Counted from the stretch's first letter, positions 34,428 through 47,473 are shown. The stretch: 64,000 nt of DNA from Adineta steineri (GCA_905250115.1 CAJNOI010000146.1:165089-229088), one strand, 5' to 3'. A program made the numbers and translations. Notes: a model not told the origin generated them from the sequence alone.

Positions 34428-37400
34428 TTACGGAAATTTAGTAGTAGATGAATATAATTGACTTGAAGAGTTACGTATAGAACAAGGACTTGTGTTTAAT
34501 AGTATAGTGTTATTGCCTTGAGATTGTCCGAGAAGGATTAAATCGAATCCACCATCACCATTAAAATCACCGATACCAATATAAGCTGGATTCGAAGTCC
34601 AGGTTGAAACTTGAATTGATTCTCCAAAACTTCCGTTGTCATATTCAAGCATCACATATACAAAATTTACTGCAGGATATAAACCATAACGTACAGCATC
34701 TGGAAAAATAGCGATAGTAATATCCAGTTGACCATCACCGTTGAAATCAACGGCGGTGATTGAGTATGGTGGATAAAGAGTTTTTATTTTAAATATCATT
34801 TGTGCTCTAAAACTTCCATCCCCATTTCCAAGAAATACACCAATATTGTAATCGCCTGTGTTCGCAACGACAATGTCCAAATATCTATCACCATTGAAGT
34901 CATTTGCGATGGTTGATGTTGGATAACTGGAATCTCCTGTTGACAAGATTATTGGCTCTTTGAAACTTCCAATATTATATCCAAGCATCACCGACACGTA
35001 AAACTCATGATTTAGAGTGACAGCGATGTCCTGTTTACCGTCACCATCGAAATCAGCGACAGCAGCCGATGATAAACAAAAATCATCTATTACAGGCAAT
35101 GTTATTTGAGTTGTAAAAGTTCCATTTCCATATCCAAAAAATAAACCTATACTACAACTTGTAACGTCGATAAAGACGATATCTATATAACTGTCACCGT
35201 TCAAATCGCTTGTAGTTAACCAGGGATGCTTAAAATAGAATACATACAAATACTGACTATTACTTGTCAATAGTTGCATTGTTTCAAAAGTTCCATTACT
35301 AACTCCAAATAGGATACCTACGCTGCCGCTATAATAATTCATACCAGCGAGATCCTGATGACCGTCATTATTAAAATCAGCGGCAGCAAGAATTGCTGGA
35401 ACATCACCATTGTTTATGCCCGTTGGAGACGTTATTTTTTCTGTGAAGGTTCCGTCTCCCTTTCCAAGAAACACATATAGATTTGTGTCACCAAATAAAG
35501 AAACATATGTGGCCACAAAATCTAATAAACCATCGCCATTGAAATCATTGACAATGGCTGTAGCGAAATCGTAAAACTTGTAAAAATCGTAAACGGACGA
35601 ACTTGTTATGTTTAAAGAAATTGGTTCATTGAACATCAATTGACAAGTTGATACTAAGAATGAAAGCAATTCATTTAGTTTTCAATACACTATTATGAGA
35701 CATTTAAATACTAATATATGCACTGTTAATGTGCATTATGCACTAATTCATAGTTTTTTGTATTTCTATACCTGTATACATACTGATGTTTAGCACAGAT
35801 GTTCAATCAATTATCTTTGAATAAATCTTCTTTTAGTATATATAAAAGGTGTAGTAGTTTAATCCTTTTTTTTATAGGATCCATCTTGAAAAATCATCGA
35901 TATTCTCACGTCGTATTGAAAAGAATTTTTATACGAAGTTTTATTTAGTAAGTATAATAAATAGATTTTTAATAGAACTTTTATTTCAAGGATTCAACAT
36001 ACAAATATGAATGTTTGTTTTTGGCAAATATAATAGATAGTCTTACTTTTAAAAGATTCAGCTTGACTGATTGAACCTTATATCATCTGAAGATGCAAAT
36101 TATGGAGAATCGTATATCAATTTCAATATCTACTCATTTTTGTTAGTAATCAAGTAAAGGCAGTAAAATTTCTCGTATACTCTCATTTCATTTTCTAATA
36201 TTTCGTTCACTAAGAGTATCTTTAGTAGCATTGACTATTTTTAGAAATTTTACGGTCGTCGATAGGTTTCACAGTTTCACTATGATAAACTTTTACCGAA
36301 GCAAAATGATTCTGAAGAATAAATATCAATATATTGAATTATGATATAACAGCTTTAGAAGCTAAAGTATTGTACTAATTAATATACTTAGTCAATTATT
36401 GGCTAGAAACACAACAATCTAAATGTGACAACAAGTGCATTGATATGCTATCATGAGACTATTTAGGTGCTGTATCAAACAATAGATATTCACTTACACA
36501 AGATTGATTATTTTCACCTCAATGTCGTGTGTTCTCATTCTATATCTTTCTCTTTCCTTTGATTTTGCTACTTTAGTTTTGGTTTAAACTTATCCAAAGA
36601 TATATTGAGAAGTGGTTTTAAATATGTTCTGTACTTGATACACATTAGTATTATATATACACACAAACTTCTTTCTCACACTCTTCTCTCCTTCCATTTC
36701 TTATTTTCATTTTTATGTTATACTATGTACAAATGTATATTCGTCGTTAGAGGAAACTTGTTAAGAATAGACAAAATCATTATTGAAAATGAAATTAAAT
36801 GTATTATTATCAAGAATAATATTTAATCTCACTAAAAATCAATATTGAATGAGTGTTTATCGTTCTTAAACGTTGTTCCAATAGATGTTCTTTAGTTTAA
36901 CTATTTTTAGACAAAACCAAATCAAAAAATTCAAATGATTTATAAGAACTTATTCGAATGTCTCAACAATTGCCTTTTAGTACTTGTCTTTAAAGTTAAT
37001 AACTGTTAAAAGAATCTAAATTATTTTAAAGAGTTTCAGATTTCAAGAATATACTGTGAAACTATCGTCAGTTAAAATACTCTAGTAAAAAGTTGTGTTA
37101 AAAAACAGAACAATAGAAATTAGAATAATTCATTTGAAATGGTATTATGAAAACTTTCGTTGCTCTCATTTAAAATCATTAGAAAGATTTAGAAAAAAAA
37201 TAATAAACCATATTTAAATAATTATACAGACCTGTTGAAGTAGGTAATGTTGTTACTGAACTCGTCGTGCTTTTGCCACTAGTGGTTGTTACAATCATAT
37301 GTGGAAAGTTTGTTTCGTTCATTGATGATCCTAAAAGACGATACGTGGTAATGATTGATTTAAATACAGAAAAATCAATTGATGATAATCAAAACAGAGT

Positions 37401-38321
37401 TATTTCTCTTTTTTCTTCTCAATCATAGTAAATGCTATTTTAATAAAATCTAGTTTTGAAATCCTAAGTTATGTATGCGTATTTGCTATTAAAAAAGTAT
37501 TCAATTGAATCAATATTATAGTTTTATTTCAATATAAAAATATTTCATTTACAAAGTTTGTTTTTTTTTAATGAGAAAATACAATAGAACAATAACTCAT
37601 AACAACTAAAAATTAACTGTGAATCGGATCTTGTTCTTCTTCGTCTAACTCTTGTCTCTCAAATTCCTTAGAAAAAATTCTTTTTTCAATACAAATCTTA
37701 TGAAATTCTCTATACAATCATAAGTATACTTTACTCCAAAATTTCAATCAAGAGGATCAAGTAAGTTGTAAACAAGACGAAAAAAATAATTTTTCGCAAT
37801 TGAAAACTATTCTTTTCCTATTATTTTCGTTAAAAAATGTAGTAGAAATATCAATTCAGTTAAGTTTAGTACTTTCAAATATTCTTTTCTCATAATTTGT
37901 AACAATTTTTTAAAGAGAATGATGTGCTTACGAGGTAAAGTTTCTTGAGGGTGAGTGTGAGCTGGCGTGACTGTAGGTATTATATTTAATTGTAGTTAAC
38001 AACCACACCCACACCAACACTCAACAGTTGCAATCTCTTACATTCGAATATGATCTCACTCTTATCCGTATATGATATTTCAAAAAAGTGCGCTTTAATT
38101 TTGGAAATACACATTGTTCTTTTAGCTTATTGATCGGACTACTTTGACTATCGAAAAAATTGTTTGAAAATAAGACTTTACCTGTTGATACAACTTGGTT
38201 GTTTCCTTGTCGAGTGAAATAAAAAGTGGACACAATAATGATGATCACTACCATAATCATGAGTATTATAAACCAAAAGATAGATTTGTAGTTGCGCAGT
38301 AATGATGAAAACCATCGAGTT
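34428..38321 (-). CDS. TM-stalk-FG-GAP repeat module (3' part of a larger gene)
   Basis: Exons 38321-38182 (TM), 37330-37232 (stalk) and 35653-34428 (propeller) join in frame. The TM exon encodes WFIILMIMVVIIIIVSTFYF after a basic stretch. The stalk exon (99 nt, phase 1 at both ends) is Thr/Ser-rich (VTTTSGKSTTSS). The last exon begins VSTCQLMFNEPISLNI and carries seven FG-GAP/VCBS units with the calcium loop DxNxDGxxD: DFNGDGLLDFVA, DFNNDGHQDLAG, DLNGDSYIDIVF, DFDGDGKQDIAV, DFNGDRYLDIVV, DFNGDGQLDITI and DFNGDGGFDLIL. Together they form a seven-bladed integrin-alpha-like propeller. The TM exon needs two bases from an upstream exon, and the splice donor of module A (38377) supplies exactly that. 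The intron 35654-37231 is unusually long and could hide another small exon. Confidence 0.75.
35670..37231. other. long intron of the FG-GAP gene
   Basis: AT-rich, no recognisable coding or repeat content. The + frame at 36605-36826 is not credible. Confidence 0.45.
37945..38025. repeat. telomere-like inverted repeat (TLIR 11), intronic
   Basis: TTGAGGGTGAGTGTGAGC faces ACCACACCCACACCAACACT, with a longer loop than most. It lies in the intron between the TM and stalk exons. Confidence 0.6.
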
Positions 38322-38376
38322 CTAAGAGAAAATAATATATATTATAACTAATATAAAAGAAAAAACAGATCTATAC

Positions 38377-40154
38377 TCAGTTGTTGTATTTGCTGGTACT
38401 AATTCTGAATTTACAGTGGTATGTTGAACGTTTTCATAGCAAGATATTGTGTCAATAGTATTTATAGGTTGAACTGTGTTGGATTTCTTCTTTCGATACT
38501 GTTTCATATTAGCTCCAAGACGAACTATCCAGGGACAGATCCACTTGAGAGCAATTGTAAGACCACCATAGATACTAATTAGAAAGGTTATTGTGTAAAT
38601 TAAGTTAAACTGTTGGATGTAAGTATATGAACACATCGAAGGTGAACATTGTTCAAAGTATAATGAATAATTGATTTTTGTAGACCAATCTTCAACGAAA
38701 AGAACATTGACAAGATCTCTAACAGTTGTATTAATTAAGAAATGACTATTATTTGAAGAAAGAGGAATAGTAGTATTAATAGAATTGCTGTAGTTTGTCT
38801 GTTCTTGAATAAGATTAATGCATGAAGAGTCATAAAAACATTCGAGAGTTGAAGCAAGAAACGATTCACTTGGTGTACAGCCCATTTTTAAGCCTTTGAC
38901 TGGAATAATTTCAGATGAATCGTTAGACATGAAGTTAGCTTGAGTTGTACAGGTTGCATTCAATCCACAAGAACAATTATTATCATAAATCACGGCTTGG
39001 GCAAGTCCAGAGTTAAAGGTCGTTAGGCTAAGTAAAGCTGTATATTCAAAATTGGTTCCATAAGTTGATACGATCGCATTTCCATGGTTTATGGTACGAA
39101 GTAAAGATAGAATACGATTGAATGCTGTGGGAGCATCCAATTGGCTCTGTTCGATCAATGAATTGATTTGGAGATTGAACAATGCTTCTGATATAAGTTG
39201 AGTATTGCTCAATGTAGAAGAAAGAAATTGACTAACAGAATTATTTACTGTTTGAATAGATATTTGACACAAACCATTAAGAAAATGTAAATGAGCTAAA
39301 AGGAAACGGCGATAATCTGTTGTATTATAGATAGATAAATCAGGAACAAGACCAGCTAAAAGATTTTCACGCCATTCATTCGAAGCAAATGTACTTGAAC
39401 AAACCTAGAAGAAATTCAAAATCAAAGAAACAACATTAATCGAGACTTCTCATTAAAAATATCATGTTAATCAATTCTAAATTGGAAAAAAATAAGCTGT
39501 TAATATTACTTCTAATCATATATCGATGCAACTAAATAAAATTATAATTTTAATTTAAATAACTTATGAAAGAAAAAACTTTAAAGTAAAAATCGATCAT
39601 TTTACAGTAATGAATAATAGCAATTTTGTTATTATAATTAAATAGATTAATACATTGATTATAGATTTAACTATGAAATAATTAGTTTAAAGAAATTATA
39701 GAATAAATTGTACATTTTAGAGCATTTTACATCAATATACTCTTATCATTTACATTAAACAAATTCAAACAACATCTTTGTCTTACTTGATGAAATACAG
39801 GTATAATTTGCACATAATGATCATATGTTGATGAAATTGATGAACATTGACATTGAAGTGTAGTTCGGTGGTCTTGTACAAGTTTATTGTAGATACCGAA
39901 GGATGGATTGTCAAATGTCTTCGTTCGAAGTTGAGGTTGAACGATAGTATACAAAGCAATGATAGCGAAACTAATAAGAAGTAGAAGAATGTAAAGACGT
40001 GTAGCCAGTTGACCAAGACGTTTTGCTGTTATTCGATTAGTATCACTTCCAAAAGCCCATAAAGAAAACATATTCAGATCGATTAATTTAGTGTATATAA
40101 GTGTACGTATTTTTGATAATACTCCTTGTATTCGATTGAACAGTTTCGGACGAA
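38377..40154 (-). CDS. two-TM cysteine-rich membrane module A
   Basis: Exons 40154-39787 and 39404-38377 (donor GTAAGA, acceptor TTCTAG, phase 0). A basic N-terminus (KLFNRIQGVLSKIRTLIYTK; MFSLWAFGSDTNRITAKRLG) precedes TM1 (RLYILLLLISFAIIALYTIV). The extracellular part of about 320 residues has paired Cys (LQCQCSS; NNCSCGLNATC; LECFYDSSC) and a motif VEDWSTKINYSLYFEQCSPS just before TM2 (LIYTITFLISIYGGLTIALK). The cytosolic tail has KKK. The topology resembles DEG/ENaC channels but I see no clear selectivity filter, so the family stays open. Its first exon starts with two bases that complete a codon begun by module B, and its last exon ends in phase 2 and fits the TM exon at 38321. Confidence 0.65.
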
Positions 40155-40384
40155 CTATTTACAGAAAAATTAGTATTATTATTACTGTTATTTTAAGATC
40201 AAGTACTTTTAATTGTTACGACATCTACGATTAAGAAAGATGAAATGTATTGTATATTTTCTCAAACCATAATACAACAAAATGTCAAATTAATAAAAGG
40301 AGGCCGATTCGCATTGATTCTACTGTTGATATATGTTGCGTATCAAAATTTTCGTTGTGGGACTATTATTTTAGAAAATATTTA

Positions 40385-40455
40385 GGGTAAGGGTGTGGGA
40401 TTTTTTCTTTAACAACATCAGCATACACCTACACTCACATCCATACCCACACCCT
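40385..40455. repeat. telomere-like inverted repeat (TLIR 12)
   Basis: GGTAAGGGTGTGGGATTTT faces CACATCCATACCCACACCC, within the intron that separates modules B and A. Confidence 0.65.
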
Positions 40456-40546
40456 TCTAATTTTTATTTCACTTTTATAACTTTACTTTCGTCTTATACA
40501 AAATAAGATTATAACATTTCTCTAAAAACATTTCATTAATAATTAC

Positions 40547-43500
40547 CTTGTTGTTGTTGTTGTTGTTGTTGTCTCTTAGGCTTTCGTGTAAATAAACCAT
40601 GTAAAAAGTTGATAAGTAAAGGCGTAATTATTCGTAGTGCAGCCGAAAGACCACCAATCATAGATATCATTATAAGTAATATCCCAGTGAAATTATTTTT
40701 ATATGCTGTAACAGTATAACTACAAGAGGTTGGTGCACATGCTTTCCAATAGAACTCATACGAAAGTACAAAATTCCACTGCTCGACCATTAGATCTTCA
40801 ATTACCAATGATAATGTAGTCTTTGGCGGAAAATGGCTCGATGCTTGGTCATAAATTAGAGGAGGAACACTAGCCATCACCGATGTCCTAATATAAGAAA
40901 ACAAAGATGTTTAGGTAAAGTTGGATCAAAACTGAAATATTTTTTGTAAGATTTATTTAGGAATCTCTTCCAAAGCTTATCCTTTAGTTTTCAATTGATC
41001 TCAACATATTTTATTTGCTTCACGATTAAAGTTTTGTTTTTTATTTCATAATACTGATTTTAAACAGATTTCAATCATTTATAGATAATATTATATTCAA
41101 TATTCTATAAAAAAAACCTTATGAGTTATTCAAATCCTTTTTCTTCATACTCAATGGTCGTCTCATATGTAATAGGACAATACGTTTGACAAAAGGGAAA
41201 AGAAACTGAAAATAAGTCTTACTCAAATTTAACGGAAATCTACGATACGTTTTGTCATGCAAGGGTCAATAGTACATTGACATTTTTTGAAATAGTTTGT
41301 GAAGTACAAAAAAGATAATCGAGTGCTATATGAAATAAATCAAGATTTGGTTGAGCAAGTATATAAACTTTTGAAAACAATACTGAGATAACTTTCATTT
41401 AGATATATGACAAATGTTTCCAAATTGGATAAAAAATTTTTATATGTCAGAGGTTTTTTTGGAGAAATTGTTCTAACTGTAACTAAATCAATGATAAGAA
41501 TTCAATAAAAAACGTCAATATTTATAATAAGTATCAACATATTCTAAAACCAATCAGATAGAAATTGCTCTCATCTCAACTTAGTTTGACTCACGTACAG
41601 GGTTGTATCATAACTTGTGTAATAGAGCAACATTGACAGGCAATCCGAGTCCGAATAGAAACATTCGAGTGTCGAAGAAAGAATAGAGTTGAACGCGAAA
41701 CAATCATAAACAAGACCTGGTCCTGTATAGACTGGAGTTTCCCTCGTAAAACTATATCCAAAACGATATTCATATAATTTCTCTGATTGTACGCAATTGA
41801 TATTAGTAGCACAAATACATTGAGAGTTTGTTACATCGACATTTGATGGACCATCCAAACGAAATGCAATCTGAAAGTAAAAGAAACATCTGTATTGTGT
41901 CGTTTATAAATCTTAAAAATGCTCTTTTTCAATTTAGAAATAAGAGGAAAATCTTACAACATATCATTTTAGAATGTTTCTCCTAAACGCAATTTTGAAA
42001 AATATGGTTTAGCTTAGTGAAGTTAATCCTTTCAGGACTGAATTATTTTTTTTTTTGAGAAAAATAGAAGAGCAAGTATTTAATCTTGTGGAGATGGTTT
42101 ACCGTTAAACAACTGCTAGTCAGAAAAAAACTGTTATCTTATCAAATTATTCTTAGCGACAGATATATACATAGTAATTTGGAAAGAGAACAAAATCACT
42201 AGAACATAATCAAAATAAAAGAGAAATCACCAGATAATATAAAAAACATCTAAGATAAAATTGAATCAGTACAAGTTTTGGAATATTTGTACAACAATAT
42301 TTTTGACAAATTCTGTTACACGAAAAGACTCTATCAGATTTTTTGCATTCATCTACTATCGCAATTCACGTTATTAGATGTCTATTACATTATTAATCTA
42401 TTACAATCTATCATTTTCATAATCCTTTATTTTTTCTATTACATTATCATTATTAACACTCTTTCTTATATCTCATATAAATATTATTCAGTAATATTTA
42501 CTTGTTTTTATTTTCAGAATCTTTCTTTATTTGTTTCTATTGAAGCAGTACATCATAATCAACCAGTCATTCTTTCATCTTTCTCTATCATTTTCCTATA
42601 ATAGCAACGCTAGTTTCTATGTTTATGATTTGTTTGTTTTTCGTTGTTATTAACAAAATATAGGAAAAATATTGAGCTTCCACTGATATATTCAAAGATT
42701 TCTCACTTTAAGATAAAGGAAATTTAACTTTTTCAATTTCATTCGAAGAGTTCGAACAAAGTATTTTTCGTTTTAATCAAAAACATACCTGAACTGATTG
42801 TTGGCCATTCGTTTCATTGATTATGGAACCTTCCACTTGATAAGTACCTGATGATGTCGCGTAAAATTGATCAACTTCAGTGACAATTTGTACAAGATCA
42901 ACGAGATTGCGATAATCGACGACTGTTGACTGAATGAATTGATTATAAATTGAATCTAGTGAAGCATTGAAATTGTTTTCAGTGAGTAAATTTGAAGTGA
43001 TAAAAGATCTCGCAGTAAACTGCTGGACAGCATCACTGATCGTGGTATTAGCCAGTTGACAGAGTTCTTGTATTATTTTAAATTGGAAGGACGCTTGGTA
43101 ACGCCAATCTGATTGATATGAGGACTGACTGAATGACTTAAATAGGTTAATCACATCATTTTTGATAAAGTCGCTTGTGCACACTTGATGAAAGGTTGGA
43201 TTGATTGAAATAAATGCATAATACGGTATTACTATGTTCGAACAAAGACATTTAAGAGTATTTGGATACAACGCTTGCAATTGATTGTAGGTAGTGAACG
43301 ATGGATTTGATACACTTGATGTGATAGTTTGAGTCTCAAGTGAATTGAATAGAAGCAATATGAGAAACAAGCCTATTGAAGAAAATATAAAAATAAATAT
43401 ATTAACACAAGTGAAATTGGATTAATTTTTATCAAATAGAAATTCACTAACAGATTAAGACTGCAAGAAAGTGAGAAAGACTGAAATCATACAAGTCTTA

Positions 43501-44091
43501 CGTGATGAAAACTGGTGGTTTACCGCGGTTTTACCAATGCGGTTACTACCTCTTATTACTGTCATTTACCACGATAAACTACCGGTTTTAACGATTTTTG
43601 TAGTAGATGATGACTTACAGCTAAAAAGGAAGCGGTGTTCTCGACATATTTTGCATATGTGAAATTGAAAAACTCGCTTTCATCATTGAATATTTTGTTT
43701 TTGTAAAGAGATTATTCTAAATATTATATTTGGGTGTGGGTGTTGGTTTGGTTTAAATGAAATACCTACACCCACACCCACACTATCTGTTTTTTAATTA
43801 TGTTCCATTTAACTTATCTTCTATTTAGCTTTTAAAAAAGAAACATTAAATATTATTTCATCTTAGAATTCTATAGTTATTCGAATAATATCCTCATACA
43901 CTGATTTCTCATGTGGAATACAAAAACAAAAATTTCAATAAAAACAATCATACCAACAAGTAAGACCAAATACATGCGTGTTATTATTCGCTGTTTTTTG
44001 AGATCATTTTCTGTTCGTTCATTGGTTAATCTGAACAAATTCAGTTGTTTTATCCATACACCAGATTTACGCATACGTATCATAAAATATG
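40547..44091 (-). CDS. two-TM cysteine-rich membrane module B
   Basis: Exons 44091-43954, 43372-42789, 41870-41599 and 40887-40547. The cytosolic start WIKQLNLFRLTNERTENDLK and TM1 (MYLVLLV continued by GLFLILLLFNSLE across the first intron) match module A. The ectodomain has TLKCLCSN, INPTFHQVC, NSQCICATNINC and LECFYSDSDC. Before TM2 there is LMVEQWNFVLSYEFYWKACA, and TM2 is ILLIMISMIGGLSAALRIIT. The tail ends in a poly-Gln run (Q8, a GTT-type repeat at 40551-40574) whose exon stops at the donor GTAATT in phase 1. Two donors are possible at the third exon (41595 or 41599); only 41599 keeps the frame. Module C splices into its first exon in phase 1. Confidence 0.6.
40905..41594. other. long intron of module B
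   Basis: AT-rich, no recognisable coding content. Confidence 0.4.
41900..42780. other. long intron of module B
   Basis: AT-rich. The + frame at 42278-42601 is Tyr/Ile/Leu-rich and looks like chance. Confidence 0.4.
43731..43783. repeat. telomere-like inverted repeat (TLIR 13), intronic
   Basis: TGGGTGTGGGTGTTGGTTTG faces ACCTACACCCACACCCACAC, inside the first intron of module B. Confidence 0.75.
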
Positions 44092-44155
44092 CTACAAAAT
44101 TAAAATATAAATTAAATTTTCAATAGAAACTGTTTTTCCTTTAATCAATCTTTAC

Positions 44156-45075
44156 CAAAATTAATGGGAATGTTTGTTAAACGAAATTCTATTTTTGATG
44201 CGATATTAACGACTGTAGTTGATATGAAACGTAGCACGATGATAAGACTACCGTATAAACTAATTAAAAGACCAATTGTATATGAAACACTGGTCCAATC
44301 TGTTTTCGTATATGTGCAGACTGAGGCAGCACACTCAGTAAAATATATTGAATAATTGATCTTTGTTAACCATTCGTTTACAAAGAGATTTGATAAACGA
44401 TCATTGACAGAAATGTTTGTTCCATTTGAACGTAGTAAAGAACTAAAATTCACCTAAATGAAAAGAACAGTTGCAGAATAAGTAAGATTATGTCATACAT
44501 ACTTGATTGAGAGCTGGAAAATAGGTGGGCAATACTTCCAAACAACTGTCACTGTACAGACAATCGAGTGTACTTTCAAGAAGAGCGACGAGTGGATAAC
44601 ATCCTTGAAAGAATCCACTGACATTTGCGGAAGCATTTAACGCATCAATCAGCTTACTAGGTGAATCAATATAATTATTATTAATATTACTATCCCAAAA
44701 GTTTAGATAGGAAATTGAATAAAAACCAGCTGGATTTATAATACTATCTGTCGCACAGGTTCCAACGCCATCAGCAGTTCGGATGTTGAGACCACTTACT
44801 ATATCCTCGTCCGCTGGAAAGATATATACGGTGTATACTGTATTGATAGCAGTAACTAAATTGTTTGATTGAGTTGTGATTTTTAAAAACTGTATGATTG
44901 AGGTGACTTGAACATGTAAGTTCTCCCGAATAAGTTCAATTGCCGTGTTTACTTCAGATTGAACTTCATCTTCTGGAAGAAGTTGAACAGTGATAAACGG
45001 ATCAGTACCAAATTCTTTTATGCTTTGAAAAATTGAATCATTGGAGAATGAACAAAGATCAGCCAGAATTTGGAA
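44156..45075 (-). CDS. two-TM cysteine-rich membrane module C (N-terminus missing)
   Basis: Exons 45075-44503 and 44453-44156 (donor GTATGT, acceptor TTTAG, phase 0). The first begins FQILADLCSFSNDSIFQSIK, the equivalent of the ectodomain middle in modules A and B, and continues to LESTLDCLYSDSCLEVL. The second has LFVNEWLTKINYSIYFTECA and TM2 YTIGLLISLYGSLIIVLRFI. No TM1 exon is visible upstream before the gap at 46508. The module ends in phase 1 at a GTAAAG donor that fits module B. It is either a truncated module or one whose 5' exon lies in the gap. Confidence 0.55.
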
Positions 45076-46507
45076 CTAAATGGAAATTCAAACAAATCAG
45101 ACAATGATTTCTAATTATATCACATAGAAGTGCATGGATGTTACATCATCATCACCTCATACCAACTATTAACAATAATTGATCAATTTCCAGCAATAAA
45201 CATTTTAGTATATAGTATTAATAAAATGAATTCTATGACACTTCTTCAAATCACAAATCGACAACAATGAAGTATTATATAAATTAAAAAATGTAAAGAA
45301 AATTGTCATGACTGCTGTTGCCTACATTCCAATTCTTTAACTCGTTTGCGTTATAGATATTGATACATTATCGATAAATAAAAGTGTTTTTCAGTAAAAG
45401 TTATTCTGAAGACTAATCATGTTAACTTTATATTTTCGTAAAGCATTCAAAAAAAGTCAATCATAGTCTTAATAAATGAAGGAGAGAATGAACGATATTT
45501 TGATTAATAAAATGAATTTCAAGCAAAGTTATTTGTTGGCTAAGTAAATTAATTAAAACAAAAAAAATAATCAAGTATTTTGTAAGAGATCATTATTTTA
45601 ATAACTCAAAAGTTAAATACTCATTTGATAACTACATAACAGAAACTACTATAACTATGTATTGATTCTTTTATAAACTTAATCTTCAATACTATGAGTG
45701 CTTCTTGTTACACGTGCAAAATGTTAACTTATCAATCACAACATTCATTTGTCGCTGCAAAAATACTCTTTATTGCTAGTGTTGTGACAAAATTTCCAGT
45801 GCTTTTTATTAAAACAATTTCAGACTCAAAGTCTAGACAATAACTGCCACAGCAGTTCCTTGGGATGTTATGTTTTTCAGAGTATCATTTTGATTTTAAC
45901 TTATAATTGGATTGACATCATACAACTATTTTTCATCGTCACTATGTTTGTCTTTGAAAACAATGTAGTTCTTAAAATTCGTTGAACATCTATTCGAAAA
46001 GACTATTCTTAAAAGATATTCTAATGAGAATTCGACATCGATATCTGCAAGAAAAATTCGTAAGAGACACTATTCATATAGATTATTGTCTATTGAATAA
46101 TAAAAGAGAGGTATGACCATTCACATAAGCGATCGTTACGTCTAGTTAAGCTTCGATCGTTGATCTCTAAAACATGTATCAAAGAAACTTTTTACATTTT
46201 TCTTTTATGTTACAGACTGTATAGATTTCTCAGATGAAGACATCGAGAACAACATGCACTGAAGAAACATAGAAACAGATACACTCTTGAAGTATTTGAG
46301 AATGGAGTGAAGTAAAAACTTTGATATTTCGCATAACCTCATCTGGACAATCTTCAATTGTTAAATCATAGACTAATATATAGACGATGTATATGCTGCC
46401 GAATATCATATTTAAATGGTTTTACTATATTCAATTCAAACAAAGACTCAACATGGTGCGTTTTTGAATTTCAAAATATCTTTTTACAAAAAATCTTTAC
46501 TCACTTG
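45076..46507. other. AT-rich stretch before gap
   Basis: No gene recognised. The last bases before the gap read, on the minus strand, as CAA followed by GTGAGTAAAG, which would be a good splice donor for an exon hidden in the gap. Confidence 0.4.
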
Positions 46508-46607
46508 NNNNNNNNNNNNNNNNNNNNNNNNNNNNNNNNNNNNNNNNNNNNNNNNNNNNNNNNNNNNNNNNNNNNNNNNNNNNNNNNNNNNNNNNNNNNN
46601 NNNNNNN
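46508..46607. other. scaffold gap (100 N)
   Basis: Exactly 100 N. Open frames running through it have no meaning. Confidence 0.99.
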
Positions 46608-46748
46608 AAAAAAAAATGATTAGTTTTGTAATTTGATCGGCATCAAACTATTAATACCAGCTTTACTTTTTTTGTCTTATCATTCTCTTTCATTATCTAC
46701 GTCGTATATAAGTAACTCAAAATATTTCTTGTTTATTATTGATAAACT

Positions 46749-47252
46749 ATGGCATCTATTTTCATCTATATCGTTATGTTAGTGGCAGTGATGGTAGCAG
46801 CAATTGTTCAAGGTGTACCTGTTACAGACAATAATATGCGTGAGTCGTGTGAAGCTCACTTTTACTCTTATGGTACGGATCCATGTGAAGGTACAGTCAG
46901 TGTTAGAGGTGGGTGCAAATCATCGACGCTCAATTTGGCTCATACAGATACGTCAAAAACATGTACTTCAGTCAAGTTCTTCTGGTCGTACCCTGTTGAT
47001 AATCTAACAATGATTATCGAAACACCAATCACAGAAAAACAACAACAGTATTCGATTAAGTTTAACGTAGATCGTACAATGGGTGCCATTACAAATGTTT
47101 TTAGAATATTTGGAAGAGAAGAAATCTTAATAACACCAGCAGAAAGTAAACTCATTCAACCTTCGGATTCTAACTACCAAATTATTCTCAAGTTACAAGG
47201 TCCATCTAAGCTGACCTCCTATGGTGTGTTTATTGAATATGAAGTTGTTTAA
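46749..47252 (+). CDS. small secreted protein, family unknown
   Basis: 167 residues, single exon. A clear signal peptide (MASIFIYIVMLVAVMVAAIV, cleavage near QGVP) is followed by about 145 residues of mostly beta-type sequence with five Cys (ESCEAHFYSYGTDPCEGTVS; GGCKSST; SKTCTSVKFFW) and one N-glycosylation site (DNLTM). The C-terminal half alternates hydrophobic and polar residues (YSIKFNVDR; IILKLQGPS; YGVFIEYEVV), suggesting an immunoglobulin- or ML-like sandwich. I do not recognise the family. A TATATAAG box-like motif at about 46705 and an AATAAAG signal near 47298 frame the gene. Confidence 0.65.
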   Translation: MASIFIYIVMLVAVMVAAIVQGVPVTDNNMRESCEAHFYSYGTDPCEGTVSVRGGCKSSTLNLAHTDTSKTCTSVKFFWSYPVDNLTMIIETPITEKQQQYSIKFNVDRTMGAITNVFRIFGREEILITPAESKLIQPSDSNYQIILKLQGPSKLTSYGVFIEYEVV

Positions 47253-47415
47253 TCATAAACAGAAGAATGTCAAAGTCTATTACTTTTTATTCCTATAATA
47301 AAGAAGAATAAAATGGAAACTTAAAAAGATATTTAAAAAAACATTTTTTTATGGCATAATAGTACTGATATTAGCATACCTATGAAGGTGAGGATATGCA
47401 GAAGCTACATTTACA

Positions 47416-47473
47416 AGGTGTGGACGTGGCTATAGAGAAGAGACTCATCGACACCCACAGCCACACCCTCAAG
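47416..47473. repeat. telomere-like inverted repeat (TLIR 14)
   Basis: AGGTGTGGACGTGGCTATAG faces CGACACCCACAGCCACACCC. Confidence 0.65.
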
